A program made the translations under genes and the position numbers. A stretch of DNA of 35,610 nt from CAYJXA01 sp964404595 (GTDB lineage Archaea > Nanobdellota > Nanobdellia > Woesearchaeales > GW2011-AR9), in the NCBI GenBank assembly GCA_964404595.1, contig CAYOKQ010000012.1:1-35610 (forward strand), given 5' to 3'. The notes below the pieces were generated by a model, which had not been told where the DNA came from, did not search any database, and saw only the letters and a list, made by a program, of their open reading frames with translations. Each line of letters starts with the position of its first letter. Positions within the stretch are counted from its first letter, which is position 1. Positions 15,132-23,871 of this stretch are shown here, one piece after another.

Positions 15132-15494
15132 CTATTGGTTCTGATAATTCCGCAATTGTAACTGAAGATTAGCTTGTATCGCTTCCTGATCCCTAACTAA
15201 GACACCTAAATCATCGAATTGGACTACAACAAAAGGGTTCCCATACTTCCGGCGTGCTTGTTCATTGACATCTTGCTGGATTATTCGTTGATAAGAACCA
15301 TAGCGCTCCCTGCGCCCCATAATCTGCTCTTCTTCAGAAGAACCAGCTGCATACTGAACTTGAAGTTTCATCGCATCAATATCGAGTTGCGAAAAAGCAT
15401 AATATCTTTTTTCAGGATTAACTATAGCCAGAAATTTTTTTTCCCTCTTATCAAATGATTTCAGGATCGATTGTAAATCAAAATGATGTTGCAT
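15132..15494 (-). CDS. Hypothetical protein
   Basis: 120 aa from ATG 15494. TTTATATATTT at about 15514-15524 on the minus strand lies 26 nt upstream, so the gene is probably leaderless and starts here, not at upstream ATGs inside rps7. Not recognised. It is soluble and charged: MQHHFDLQSILKSFDKREKK, then FLAIVNPEKRYYAFSQLDID, an Arg/Gln-rich middle (GRRERYGSYQRIIQQDV) and a Gln-rich end (QANLQLQLRNYQNQ). Its promoter lies within the 3' end of rps7, so it may follow the ribosomal operon yet be expressed separately. Confidence 0.65.
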   Translation of the reverse strand: MQHHFDLQSILKSFDKREKKFLAIVNPEKRYYAFSQLDIDAMKLQVQYAAGSSEEEQIMGRRERYGSYQRIIQQDVNEQARRKYGNPFVVVQFDDLGVLVRDQEAIQANLQLQLRNYQNQ

Positions 15495-15525
15495 AAAAGA
15501 ATGTAATATCTGTAAATATATAAAT

Positions 15526-16125
15526 CTACTTGCTGCTTGATGCCTGCCGCTCCAAATCCCGTTTCTTGGCAATGGCATTACTTTTTCCGCTTGATTGAGC
15601 TGCCGAAATAATTTCATCGGCCAGTGCATCATCAATCTTCATTTTCTTGTTGAACGTCTTCCAATATGCACCTTGGGTCATGTTTCGCAGCGCTAAATCA
15701 ACTCGCCGCTGCGGTGCAATATCAACTGCTTTAGGATAGCGTGCGCCGCCATATTCGATAGAAATGACTTCTTCCCGGGGAGCCGCATTTTCTACTGCTA
15801 GTACTAATGCAGCAATAGGATTTTTCTTTAGTTTTGCTTCTACTTTACCAAAAGCACTTTCGATAATATTTAATGAATTATTTTTCTTGCCGGTATGATG
15901 CCCGGAACTGATGAAATGTTTTCGTGCTTTATGGCCGGTATTCATCAATTTGGCTGCCAGTCGTTCCACGATAAAAACATAGGACTTATGAAATCGATTT
16001 CCTGCATATCGTGCACCTGTTTTGGGTAAAATCTTCGGATGCAAGGTAATATATGGTGCAATTCCCGTATCACGCACTGTAATTCCGTCTGTGCTCCAGC
16101 GATTAAAACATTTGATGTCAGCCAT
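15526..16125 (-). CDS. rps7: Small ribosomal subunit protein uS7
   Basis: 199 aa, archaeal S7 length. Recognisable blocks: NRWSTDGITVRDTGIAPYI near the start, VERLAAKLMNTGHKARKH, the RNA-binding NPIAALVLAVENAAPREE (about 102-119), VSIEYGGARYPKAVDIAPQRRVDLAL and the Lys/Arg-rich C-terminus. uS7 binds the 3' domain of 16S rRNA and organises the head of the small subunit. GGAG lies in the last codons of rps12, and the two genes are separated by only 2 nt, so they are cotranslated. Archaeal operons usually continue with elongation factors; here they do not. Confidence 0.95.
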   Translation of the reverse strand: MADIKCFNRWSTDGITVRDTGIAPYITLHPKILPKTGARYAGNRFHKSYVFIVERLAAKLMNTGHKARKHFISSGHHTGKKNNSLNIIESAFGKVEAKLKKNPIAALVLAVENAAPREEVISIEYGGARYPKAVDIAPQRRVDLALRNMTQGAYWKTFNKKMKIDDALADEIISAAQSSGKSNAIAKKRDLERQASSSK

Positions 16126-16127
16126 AT

Positions 16128-16547
16128 TTATCTCCTTGCTTTCTCTAATTTGCCGGTCAATAAAGCATTTAAACTTTGATCATTTACTTTGACTACCTGC
16201 CATCTTATACAGGGCAGATCTCCTTTGGCCCGCCCCATCTTTCCGCCGATACATTCGATGATAACTTCATCGTGCTCGTTGATCATTTTCTGTGCACCGT
16301 CACCGGGCATGAATGCGGTTATCTGTTTTCCGTTCTTCACTAATTGTACCCGGGCGCATTTCCTCATCGCGGAATTAGGCTGTTTTGCTTCTACTTGAAT
16401 TTTTTCAAGAACGATTGCTTTTGCTTGTGAACTTCCTTCTAAAGGATCATGTTTTCGTTTGGTGAGCCGTTTACTTACCAGTCTAAAAGTTTTACGGCGG
16501 GCTATCAATTTGCGTGCTGCACGTAATCCTTGTGGTTTTTTACCCAT
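16128..16547 (-). CDS. rps12: Small ribosomal subunit protein uS12
   Basis: 139 aa. Typical archaeal S12 with GLRAARKLIARRKTFR at the start, the decoding-centre loop EAKQPNSAMRKCARVQLVKNGK (about 72-93) and GDGAQKMINEHDEV. uS12 lines the decoding site of the small subunit. The promoter GAAATCTTTATAAATAAACC is centred 27 nt before the ATG, so the gene heads its own transcript with rps7. In many archaea it would be linked to nusA; here a metallopeptidase gene separates them. Confidence 0.96.
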   Translation of the reverse strand: MGKKPQGLRAARKLIARRKTFRLVSKRLTKRKHDPLEGSSQAKAIVLEKIQVEAKQPNSAMRKCARVQLVKNGKQITAFMPGDGAQKMINEHDEVIIECIGGKMGRAKGDLPCIRWQVVKVNDQSLNALLTGKLEKARR

Positions 16548-16564
16548 TGTCCTGCAAAATAAGA

Positions 16565-16584
16565 GGTTTATTTATAAAGATTTC
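16565..16584 (-). promoter_or_regulatory. BRE/TATA promoter of rps12-rps7
   Basis: On the plus strand GGTTTATTTATAAAGATTTC; on the coding (minus) strand GAAA (BRE-like) followed by TCTTTATAAATA. It matches the promoter of the tRNA-Asp/RNA polymerase operon (25998-26017) at 19 of 20 bases, suggesting one strong promoter type for translation and transcription genes. Confidence 0.65.
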
Positions 16585-16588
16585 GACC

Positions 16589-17560
16589 TCATTTACTGCA
16601 ATATCCCATCTGCTCATATTCTGCAAGGAGATTAGAGCAATCTTGATTATGTAATTCAGCCGCCATCTTGGTCAATCCGGTTGATTTCAAGGCCGCCAAG
16701 AAATTATCCTGGGTTAAACCTTGGTCTAAAAGATTAAATTCAGGCCAAAACATCCTGTTCATAGCAGCACGCTGGGAATTAGGAGTATCATTTTTATCTA
16801 CTCTGGCTGCCGTCCATTGATCCAGATATTCCAAAAATCCTGCTTCCATTCTTGCTCGTGTTTCAGGAAGCAAAACCTGAGATAAAGAAGTGACCATATT
16901 TCTTACAATGTCAAAGCTCTTCCTGTAGATATTCTCACCCACCATATTTATAAGAACATTTTTCCCGGATTCATCGTCAGATAAATTAGGAATCTGGCAT
17001 GCTATTTTTTCCGATAATTTCTGCTGCCTCCATTTTTCAAATTCTGTCCTGGCATATTCTGCGGTTCCTTCGATGATCATCCCATTGAGCAGATCTTGCC
17101 GCATTTCAATCACGTGCCATAATTCATGGGCAACACATGAATCCAAGATCATCTCTGCCTTGTTTTGAGGATTATAATCCAATACTTTCTCTAAGGATTT
17201 AAAAAAAAGCATCTCAGTCCCATAAGAATTTAATTTAGAAATAGCATCGTCAGAAAGAGCTGAAACTTTCCTTAATCTTTGTATTGTAACATCAACATAT
17301 TGATGTAAAGCCTCTTCGCTTAAAGAAACGCCCTTGCTTTCATACCAGCGAGGTAGATGCTCAAGAGATCTTCGTCGAAGATTTTCTTCATTTATTGCTC
17401 TGATCTGCCCTAATTGCTGGGGAACCTGGGCCAGAATTCGATTTGAAAAATCAGAGTATCTTTCAATGTACGTAAAAGTGGGCATTTTATATACTGCAAT
17501 TCCTTGAGTTCTTAAAAATTCCATCACTCGCTCCAGCGAAGCTTCAATTAATGGCCTCAT
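16589..17560 (-). CDS. Putative zinc metallopeptidase (gluzincin-like)
   Basis: 323 aa. The core is SCVAHELWHVIEMRQ (141-155), a HExxH zinc site (H145, E146, H149), followed 15 residues later by IIEGTAEYAR (162-171), whose E164 would be the third ligand as in gluzincins with an EGxAxY helix. No signal peptide or membrane helix, so it is probably cytosolic. The family beyond the motif is not recognised. TTTAAATATATT at 17579-17590 (minus) is 25 nt from the ATG, a leaderless promoter. The gene sits between nusA and rps12, which are commonly adjacent in archaea. Confidence 0.7.
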   Translation of the reverse strand: MRPLIEASLERVMEFLRTQGIAVYKMPTFTYIERYSDFSNRILAQVPQQLGQIRAINEENLRRRSLEHLPRWYESKGVSLSEEALHQYVDVTIQRLRKVSALSDDAISKLNSYGTEMLFFKSLEKVLDYNPQNKAEMILDSCVAHELWHVIEMRQDLLNGMIIEGTAEYARTEFEKWRQQKLSEKIACQIPNLSDDESGKNVLINMVGENIYRKSFDIVRNMVTSLSQVLLPETRARMEAGFLEYLDQWTAARVDKNDTPNSQRAAMNRMFWPEFNLLDQGLTQDNFLAALKSTGLTKMAAELHNQDCSNLLAEYEQMGYCSK

Positions 17561-17613
17561 GGAATATTATTCTGAAGTAATATATTTAAACGTTACGAAA
17601 GACTAAATTGCCA

Positions 17614-18027
17614 TCACGCCACTTTAACTTCTTTCCCAAAAAACCTTTGCACTGCCCGATTGATAAATTTTAAATTCTTGCCATTACGGCCAATCAATAA
17701 TCCTTTAGTCTTTTTAGAGCTGTCTTGAAGGATGAAAGCATCCTCTTCTTCTATTGTCCTCTCTACCGTAAGCGGATAGATCAGATTTTTTATAAATTCC
17801 TCAACATGGTCATGAAATTCAATCACGCGCACCCTTTTATTAAGTTCCTGTGAAATAGCTTTGATATGCATTCCGCCCTTGCCGATTGCTTTCCCCACTT
17901 CTCCGGATGCTACCACAAAATAAATGGTGTCTTCGTCCTGAAAACAATCTTTTACATGAGTGCCAGTGCGCTTCTCCATAACCGAAGATAATCCTAAAAC
18001 ATCCTGATCCAGTTTGACGCGAACCAT
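17614..18027 (-). CDS. nusA: Archaeal NusA-like transcription factor (two KH domains)
   Basis: 137 aa from ATG 18027, the archaeal short form without the bacterial N-terminal and S1 domains. Two KH domains carry GxxG loops: KAIGKGGMHIK (about 46-56) and GLLIGRNGKNLK (109-120). It binds RNA and is thought to act in transcription elongation or termination. The start is fixed by an overlap with the eL30 stop (TAATG) and by homology to MVRVKLDQDVL-type N-termini. The frame is open upstream, but that part lies inside rpl30e. Confidence 0.92.
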   Translation of the reverse strand: MVRVKLDQDVLGLSSVMEKRTGTHVKDCFQDEDTIYFVVASGEVGKAIGKGGMHIKAISQELNKRVRVIEFHDHVEEFIKNLIYPLTVERTIEEEDAFILQDSSKKTKGLLIGRNGKNLKFINRAVQRFFGKEVKVA

Positions 18028-18314
18028 TATGCATGCAATCCGACGACTGATACCATAAAATTTTTTTTGCAGATAATTCCCATCTCTTCGTTGTTTTGCG
18101 CCATGCTTTCTACGGGAACTTTCGCTAACGCAGCATAATGGGTGATATCTTCTTTCATTCTTGCTGGGCAATTACTCGCGAGAAATACTTTTTCTACGGT
18201 GCCGCGCTGCAATCCTTTCACTACACTAGCTTGTCCTATGAACACTTTTTTTTGTTGTGCTTTTACTTTGAGCATTTCAGCATTATTATCAGTAACTTGT
18301 TTTTGCGCCGCCAT
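18027..18314 (-). CDS. rpl30e: Large ribosomal subunit protein eL30 (L7Ae/L30e family)
   Basis: 95 aa. The L7Ae/L30e fold is seen in VFIGQASVVKGLQRGTVEKV, FLASNCPARMKEDITHYAAL and VPVESMAQNNEEMGIICKK. eL30 binds kink-turn RNA in the large subunit. The gene lies 7 nt after rpoA'' and runs into nusA with a 1-nt overlap, the conserved archaeal order rpoA''-rpl30e-nusA. Confidence 0.92.
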   Translation of the reverse strand: MAAQKQVTDNNAEMLKVKAQQKKVFIGQASVVKGLQRGTVEKVFLASNCPARMKEDITHYAALAKVPVESMAQNNEEMGIICKKNFMVSVVGLHA

Positions 18315-18321
18315 TTTTCCC

Positions 18322-19461
18322 TCACTTCATTTTTGTAACTAATCCGGGCAATCCCGTTCCCAGAGGAACTGGTTGGTTGATCATGACATTCTCCACCACT
18401 GATGCCAAAGGGTCTATTTCCCCTTCCAGAGCAGCATTGATGAGATGTTTAATAGGCGTTTCGAAGCTGGCCCTGGCAAGCACGCTTGCTTTTTCGCTCA
18501 CCACACCATATCGGGTAATTCCTTTTACTTTTCCTGCAGTGCACATGATGTCAGCAACTAGCATAATATGCCGTATGTCAATATTAAGCCCCTGTGCTTC
18601 AATAACTTTATAGACTTCATCAATGATTGCCTGGCGGGCAGCTTCTATTCCCAGCACTTCATATACTTCATGAATATCATTACTGACAGTCTGAACTGCA
18701 TCAACCTCTTTCATTCCCAGAATTTCCTTTAAGTTTGTCCCTGAGGTCAAAATAATATACTCTTCTCCCCGCTTTACCGGCAGAACTTGCTTGATGCCTT
18801 TGATCCCTTTGACTTTTATATTTCGTAATTTTTCTTTAAGGTGATAGACTTCCTTTAATTCTTCAGGCTTGCCTTTATAGCTGAGGGTTATCTCGTCGTC
18901 AGTTGCATTAGCCTGGAAATTTTTGCTCTTGGGCTTGATTACTTTGACTAATTCTTTGGTTGACAAATCAAAATCTTCCAGAAGCCCGGCATTCAATTTA
19001 ATTCGCAGCGATTGCTCAAAAAGATTAAATCCATATTCTTCCACCAATTCTCCAAAAGTAGTTTCTTTGATCGTTGCGGCAAATTTTTTGATATTCTCTA
19101 AATCACTGTGAGCTTTGACTAAATGGATTTCCATCATGGGAGTTTTAATTTCTTTGGATGCATCAAAGATCTCGATGATCCGAGGAAGTCCCGTGGTAAC
19201 GTTCATCTCCGAAACCCCGGCAAAGTGGAATGTATCTAATGTCATCTGCGTGCCAGGTTCACCGATACTCTCGGCGCTCACCAGACCAACACATTCTCCA
19301 GCATGAACTTTAGCTTGTGTAAACGAAGCTAAGGTTTCATCCAGAATCGTAGTTAATTTTTCCTTGGAAATGGAAGCCGTTATTAAGTCTTCAATCTCGG
19401 TTAAAATTTTGGGAGGCAGCTTGTCTTCATATTCTTTAAATAACGATTCGTAATCTTTCAT
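18322..19461 (-). CDS. rpoA2: DNA-directed RNA polymerase subunit A''
   Basis: 379 aa, the C-terminal third of the largest subunit, split off as in nearly all archaea. The trigger-loop region HAGECVGLVSAESIGEPGTQ followed by MTLDTFHFAG (about 53-82) is present, as are NVTTGLPRIIEIFDASK and the C-terminal DIMCTAGKVKGITRYGVV and KASVLARASFETPIKHL. It completes the active centre with A'. It begins 4 nt after rpoA' and precedes rpl30e. Confidence 0.97.
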   Translation of the reverse strand: MKDYESLFKEYEDKLPPKILTEIEDLITASISKEKLTTILDETLASFTQAKVHAGECVGLVSAESIGEPGTQMTLDTFHFAGVSEMNVTTGLPRIIEIFDASKEIKTPMMEIHLVKAHSDLENIKKFAATIKETTFGELVEEYGFNLFEQSLRIKLNAGLLEDFDLSTKELVKVIKPKSKNFQANATDDEITLSYKGKPEELKEVYHLKEKLRNIKVKGIKGIKQVLPVKRGEEYIILTSGTNLKEILGMKEVDAVQTVSNDIHEVYEVLGIEAARQAIIDEVYKVIEAQGLNIDIRHIMLVADIMCTAGKVKGITRYGVVSEKASVLARASFETPIKHLINAALEGEIDPLASVVENVMINQPVPLGTGLPGLVTKMK

Positions 19462-19465
19462 TTTT

Positions 19466-22033
19466 TTATTCTCCTGTCACCTGATGTACAATTCGTTTGA
19501 TGTCAATGACTCCGTTTTTAGTTTTCGAGACGTCTAAGCCGTCCTCACCATAGGAGAACTGTACAATTTTACCACTTGCATCGCGTACAGTGCTGTCATA
19601 TTCCACCTTCAAATCCTGCATAGCATTTGATAATCTTCTATACAAATATCCTGATTTTGGTGTTCGTAGAGCAGTATCCATGAGTGCGTCTCTTCCGGTC
19701 ATGGCGCCGAAAAAGAATTCCGAGGGAGTAAGTCCGCTTTTAAAATTATTTTTGATAAATCCCCTCGCTTTTGGGCTTAAATCATTTTTTTGGAAATAGC
19801 TTAGGGTTCTTTGCCGAAATCCCCGTTCAATACGTTTTCCACGCAGGGCCTGCTGCCCTACAATTGCACTCATCTGGGCAATGTTCAGAGCATTTCCCCG
19901 AGCTCCGGACCTGGCCATGATTAAAGCAGCATTCTCACGGATCTGGCGCATGGCGATATCCCCGCTCTTATTTCTTGCCCGGTTAAGTGCTTCCAAAATA
20001 CGTAATTCCAATGTCTCTTTTAAGCTTCGTCCGGGAAGAGGATCAAGCTTTCCAGCATAATAATTGTCAATGAGTTTAAATGCTTCCTGTTCGGCAGCGC
20101 TGATAATTTCTTTAATCTGAGTATTTGTTTCAGGCAGCAGATCTAAATCACCCAGTCCTATGGAAAATCCCCGCCTGGAAAGTACTGCTGTTCCCAATTT
20201 AGAAATCTTTCCCAGTACATCGGCAGTAAATTGGGGGCCGTATCGTTCGTAGATATTGCGCAGCATGAGTCCGCTTTCCTGCCCTAAGTTTGCTTTATCC
20301 ATAAATCCGGATTTCAATTGTCCATTAACAATTTTGACTTCATTGTTGCTCCTGTCTTTTCCGATGAAATTAAAATCAGCCGGTAATAGTACTGAAAATA
20401 CTTCTTTCCCATCCACTTTGTCTTTATGTGGCAAGGAAGACACATCTGCAACACCGCAGCTGTAGAGTAAGTCAACTGCTTCTTCCCTGGTCAGCACTAA
20501 TTCTTTGGTAAGCAAATAATTTCCGGTAATGCCATCGTGAATACATCCGACGACGCTCAGACCATAGCGCGGACTGATCAACTGGGTCTCGACCAGCATG
20601 AGAATTCTGGCTTCTGCTCTTGCTTCCTCGGTCTGAGGAACGTGCAGGTTCATTTCGTCCCCGTCAAAGTCTGCGTTATAAGGATTACATACGGCCGGAT
20701 TTAATCGGAAAGTTCTTCCGGGCAGAATTTTGGCTTTGTGGCACATCATGCTCATCCGATGAAGCGATGGCTGCCGGTTAAACAGAGTAATATCCCCATT
20801 AATAAGATGTCGTTCAATAGTGTATCCCACTTCTAATTCTGCTAAAATTTCATCTTTGGTTTCATCGGTGATCGTCTTCCGTTTTCCGTCAGGTTTGATA
20901 ATATAGTTAGCACCAGGGTATTTTTTTGGTCCGTTCTCAACAAATTTACGCAGGTATTCTTTATTCCACTCTGTTACTCGTTCAGGAATAGTGAGCGCCA
21001 TAGCCATATCTTTAGGGATGCCTACTTCATTTAATTCGATTAACGGATCCGGGCTGATAACTGTACGCGCGGAGAAGTCGGTTCGTTTTCCGGCCAAGTT
21101 ATGCCTAATACGCCCTTCCTTGCTTTTTATTCTTTCTGTCAGTGTCTTAAGTATTTGTCCTCCACGATGCCGGGCAGGCGGCAATTGGGGGATTTCATTG
21201 TCCAAAAAAGTAGCAATGTGATATTGTAATAAGTCCCACAAATCTTCAATGATAACTTCTGGTGCTCCAGCGTTGATATTTTCAAACAATCGCTGATTGA
21301 TTCGCACGATGTCTCCCAATTTATGTGTCAGGTCGTCCTCACTTCGTTCCCCGCTTTCAAGTGTGATGCTGGGCCTCATGGTAACTGGAGGGATCGCAAG
21401 TACAGTCAGAATCATCCATTCAGGCCTGAATCCGTTGACATTAAATCCAATGACGGATAAATCCTCATCAGGAATCTTTTCAAGCCGTGCCCGCAGTTCA
21501 ATGGGAGAAACCCGCACTTCATTTTCATAGAAATTGTATGGCTTTTCCAGACGGATAGTTTCCTGTTTTTTATCGCAATGAGGGCATTTGTCTTTAGCTT
21601 TGTGCTTGGTGACCAGTCCACGTAATTTTCGGCGCTTAAGCTCAAGGCTCTCTTCTTCCCCTTCTTCTTCCATTTGGGTAAGATGTTTCTTCATTAAAGC
21701 GTCCTGAATCAGGAAATGGCCGCAATATTTACAGGTTGCTTTGAGTAAATCATATATTTGGCGAATAAATTTGACGTGGATCGCCGGGCGAGCCAGTTCA
21801 ATATATCCAAAGTGTCCTGGACATTCTTTAAGTTTTCCCCCGCAGGTTTTACAACGCAGCCCAGGATCAATAACACCCAGACGAATATCCATCAAGCCGC
21901 CGTCGACCGGATATCCTTCACGGTCATATAATTCCGGAGTAACCACTTTCGCCGCAGCCAGATCGGTCATCTGTTTGGGAGAAAATAAACTAAATGAGAT
22001 ACTACCGATTTTTTTATGGATTTGATATGACAT
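19466..22033 (-). CDS. rpoA1: DNA-directed RNA polymerase subunit A'
   Basis: 855 aa, close to the usual A' length. The catalytic Mg-binding loop is NADFDGDEMN. Zinc sites near the N-terminus are CKTCGGKLKECPGHFGY, CKYCG and CPHCDKK. Also present: RRGFSIGLGDLDLLPET and the bridge-helix region GLTPSEFFFGAMTGRDALMD near the C-terminus. No intein interrupts it, although this gene often hosts inteins in archaea. Core of the elongating polymerase, between rpoB' and rpoA''. Confidence 0.97.
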   Translation of the reverse strand: MSYQIHKKIGSISFSLFSPKQMTDLAAAKVVTPELYDREGYPVDGGLMDIRLGVIDPGLRCKTCGGKLKECPGHFGYIELARPAIHVKFIRQIYDLLKATCKYCGHFLIQDALMKKHLTQMEEEGEEESLELKRRKLRGLVTKHKAKDKCPHCDKKQETIRLEKPYNFYENEVRVSPIELRARLEKIPDEDLSVIGFNVNGFRPEWMILTVLAIPPVTMRPSITLESGERSEDDLTHKLGDIVRINQRLFENINAGAPEVIIEDLWDLLQYHIATFLDNEIPQLPPARHRGGQILKTLTERIKSKEGRIRHNLAGKRTDFSARTVISPDPLIELNEVGIPKDMAMALTIPERVTEWNKEYLRKFVENGPKKYPGANYIIKPDGKRKTITDETKDEILAELEVGYTIERHLINGDITLFNRQPSLHRMSMMCHKAKILPGRTFRLNPAVCNPYNADFDGDEMNLHVPQTEEARAEARILMLVETQLISPRYGLSVVGCIHDGITGNYLLTKELVLTREEAVDLLYSCGVADVSSLPHKDKVDGKEVFSVLLPADFNFIGKDRSNNEVKIVNGQLKSGFMDKANLGQESGLMLRNIYERYGPQFTADVLGKISKLGTAVLSRRGFSIGLGDLDLLPETNTQIKEIISAAEQEAFKLIDNYYAGKLDPLPGRSLKETLELRILEALNRARNKSGDIAMRQIRENAALIMARSGARGNALNIAQMSAIVGQQALRGKRIERGFRQRTLSYFQKNDLSPKARGFIKNNFKSGLTPSEFFFGAMTGRDALMDTALRTPKSGYLYRRLSNAMQDLKVEYDSTVRDASGKIVQFSYGEDGLDVSKTKNGVIDIKRIVHQVTGE

Positions 22034-22067
22034 TTTATTTTTTCACCATGTTTGTTTGCATTTTGTA

Positions 22068-23870
22068 TTAATATTTATTCTTCAAATTCAGCTTGGAGTA
22101 AATTCCCAAACTGCGCACTTCATCAAGCAGCAATTTAAAGGCATAGCTCATCTCGACATAATTGATGTCAATATCTTCTCCGCACATGAGGCAGTACTTG
22201 CGCCGCTTGTAGTGATCTTCCACCGCCACCAGTCCGCATTTCTCACAGATGGGTAAGATGATTTTATCAGAATCAAAACGTTCTTTCAACAAGAGCGAAG
22301 CGCCATGGGCAATAAACGTATCTTTCTCCATCTCTCCCAGGCGCAGCCCCCCTTCTTTTGCTTTACCTTCAGTAGGCTGCCGGGTTAATAGCTGGATTGG
22401 TCCTCGTGCCCGGGACTGCATTTTATTGGCAACCATATGCCGCAAGCGTAAATAATACATATTTCCAACATAAATTCTGGCCAGCATTTGTTTTCCGGTT
22501 CGTCCATCATAAAAAGTTTCAGTGCCATTTTCATGAAAACCTAACTGCTGCAGTTCCTCCCGCAGGTCAGCTTCTTTTTCTCCTTCAAATAAAGTGCCAT
22601 CAACAAATCTGCCGGCAAGAGCGCCAACTTTTCCACCGATTAATTCAATAAGATGGGATATGGTCATCCGCGAGCTAACCCCGTGAGGCGTGAAAATAAG
22701 ATCCGGAATAATGCCTGATTCCGAGAACGGAATATCTGGTTGCGGCACTAAGATGCCGGTGACCCCTTTTTGTCCGTGACGCGAGGTGAATTTGTCTCCT
22801 ATTTCAGGAATACGTTCTTCACGCAACCGAACCTGCACCAGCTTATTCCCTTCATCATTTTCAGTAATGACCACAAAATCCGCAGTTCCACGCTCGCCAT
22901 GTTTTAACGAGATTGAACTTTCCCTGCGCACTGATGCCGATAGATTATATTCTTCCAAACTGCTTAGGAAACGAGGCGGGCTGGTCCTGCCAATGACGAC
23001 ATCACCTTCATTAAGAGGCGCTTCAGGATAAATGACCCCATCTTCTTCCAGATAGCGGTAATCTTTTTCACTCCGATAGCCTTTTATATCTTTATCCGGA
23101 ACGCCCATTTCATCCACCAGGCCGCCGGAATAGCGCAATTCTTCTGCGCCAACGGGGCGAAAATAAGTGCTTCGGGCAAGCCCTCGCTGCACTGATGCTT
23201 TATTGAGAATAACTCCGTCTTCCATGTTATAGCCGTCGTAGCACATTACGGCAACGATCATATTTTGTCCTGAAGGGTGTTCATTATAGGCAGTAATATC
23301 ATGTATTTTGGTTTTTACGAGGGGAAACTGTGCATAATGCAGTACGTTCGCATCCATATCCATGCGCAGATGATAATTTGCAGCATAAAATCCCAAGGCC
23401 TGCTTTTGATTCTTGCTTCCAATAATCAGCCGCGAAGATTGATTATAGTTACCAAACGGCACTAGCGCCGTGGTAATGCCGCTGATGGAACCGGCGGTAA
23501 TTTCTAAATGAGTATGCTCTGCGGTAAGTTCATCTTCGTTATAACCCACTAAAGCATTCTCTTCTTCAGCAGCATCAAGATACTCTATCACTCCTTGTCT
23601 GGTTAAGTCATGCCAGGTGATTTCCCCATCTGCTAATTGCTTAATTTGTTTCTCGGTGAGTAACGATCTGGCACCCTTGACTACGATGAGTGGGCGGCGC
23701 GCTCTGCCTTCATCGGCAAAAATATGCACTTCTTCTGAATCGCTGTCATAAAAAATATTGATCTGCTCAGAAAGTGCTCCTTCGCGCCGTAGATCCTTAA
23801 CATTTTCTACAAATACCTTGGCATCATCCACTGTACCTATAAATTTGGAATTAAGATATACTTCCACCAT
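22068..23870 (-). CDS. rpoB1: DNA-directed RNA polymerase subunit B'
   Basis: 600 aa, the C-terminal half of the second-largest subunit (split B form). Landmarks: GYNMEDGVILNKASVQRGLARS, the KTSxR-type SSLKHGERG region, GDKFTSRHGQKGVTGIL, the clamp segment GGLRLGEMEKDTFIAHGA and the C-terminal zinc motif CEKCGLVAVEDHYKRRKYC...CG. The split B arrangement is found in several euryarchaeal and DPANN lineages. It starts 1 nt after rpoB'' ends. Confidence 0.97.
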   Translation of the reverse strand: MVEVYLNSKFIGTVDDAKVFVENVKDLRREGALSEQINIFYDSDSEEVHIFADEGRARRPLIVVKGARSLLTEKQIKQLADGEITWHDLTRQGVIEYLDAAEEENALVGYNEDELTAEHTHLEITAGSISGITTALVPFGNYNQSSRLIIGSKNQKQALGFYAANYHLRMDMDANVLHYAQFPLVKTKIHDITAYNEHPSGQNMIVAVMCYDGYNMEDGVILNKASVQRGLARSTYFRPVGAEELRYSGGLVDEMGVPDKDIKGYRSEKDYRYLEEDGVIYPEAPLNEGDVVIGRTSPPRFLSSLEEYNLSASVRRESSISLKHGERGTADFVVITENDEGNKLVQVRLREERIPEIGDKFTSRHGQKGVTGILVPQPDIPFSESGIIPDLIFTPHGVSSRMTISHLIELIGGKVGALAGRFVDGTLFEGEKEADLREELQQLGFHENGTETFYDGRTGKQMLARIYVGNMYYLRLRHMVANKMQSRARGPIQLLTRQPTEGKAKEGGLRLGEMEKDTFIAHGASLLLKERFDSDKIILPICEKCGLVAVEDHYKRRKYCLMCGEDIDINYVEMSYAFKLLLDEVRSLGIYSKLNLKNKY

Positions 23871-23871
23871 T

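Noticed and set aside
18028..18171. N-terminal extension of NusA
   Set aside because: It lies inside rpl30e in another frame; archaeal NusA starts at the ATG of 18027.
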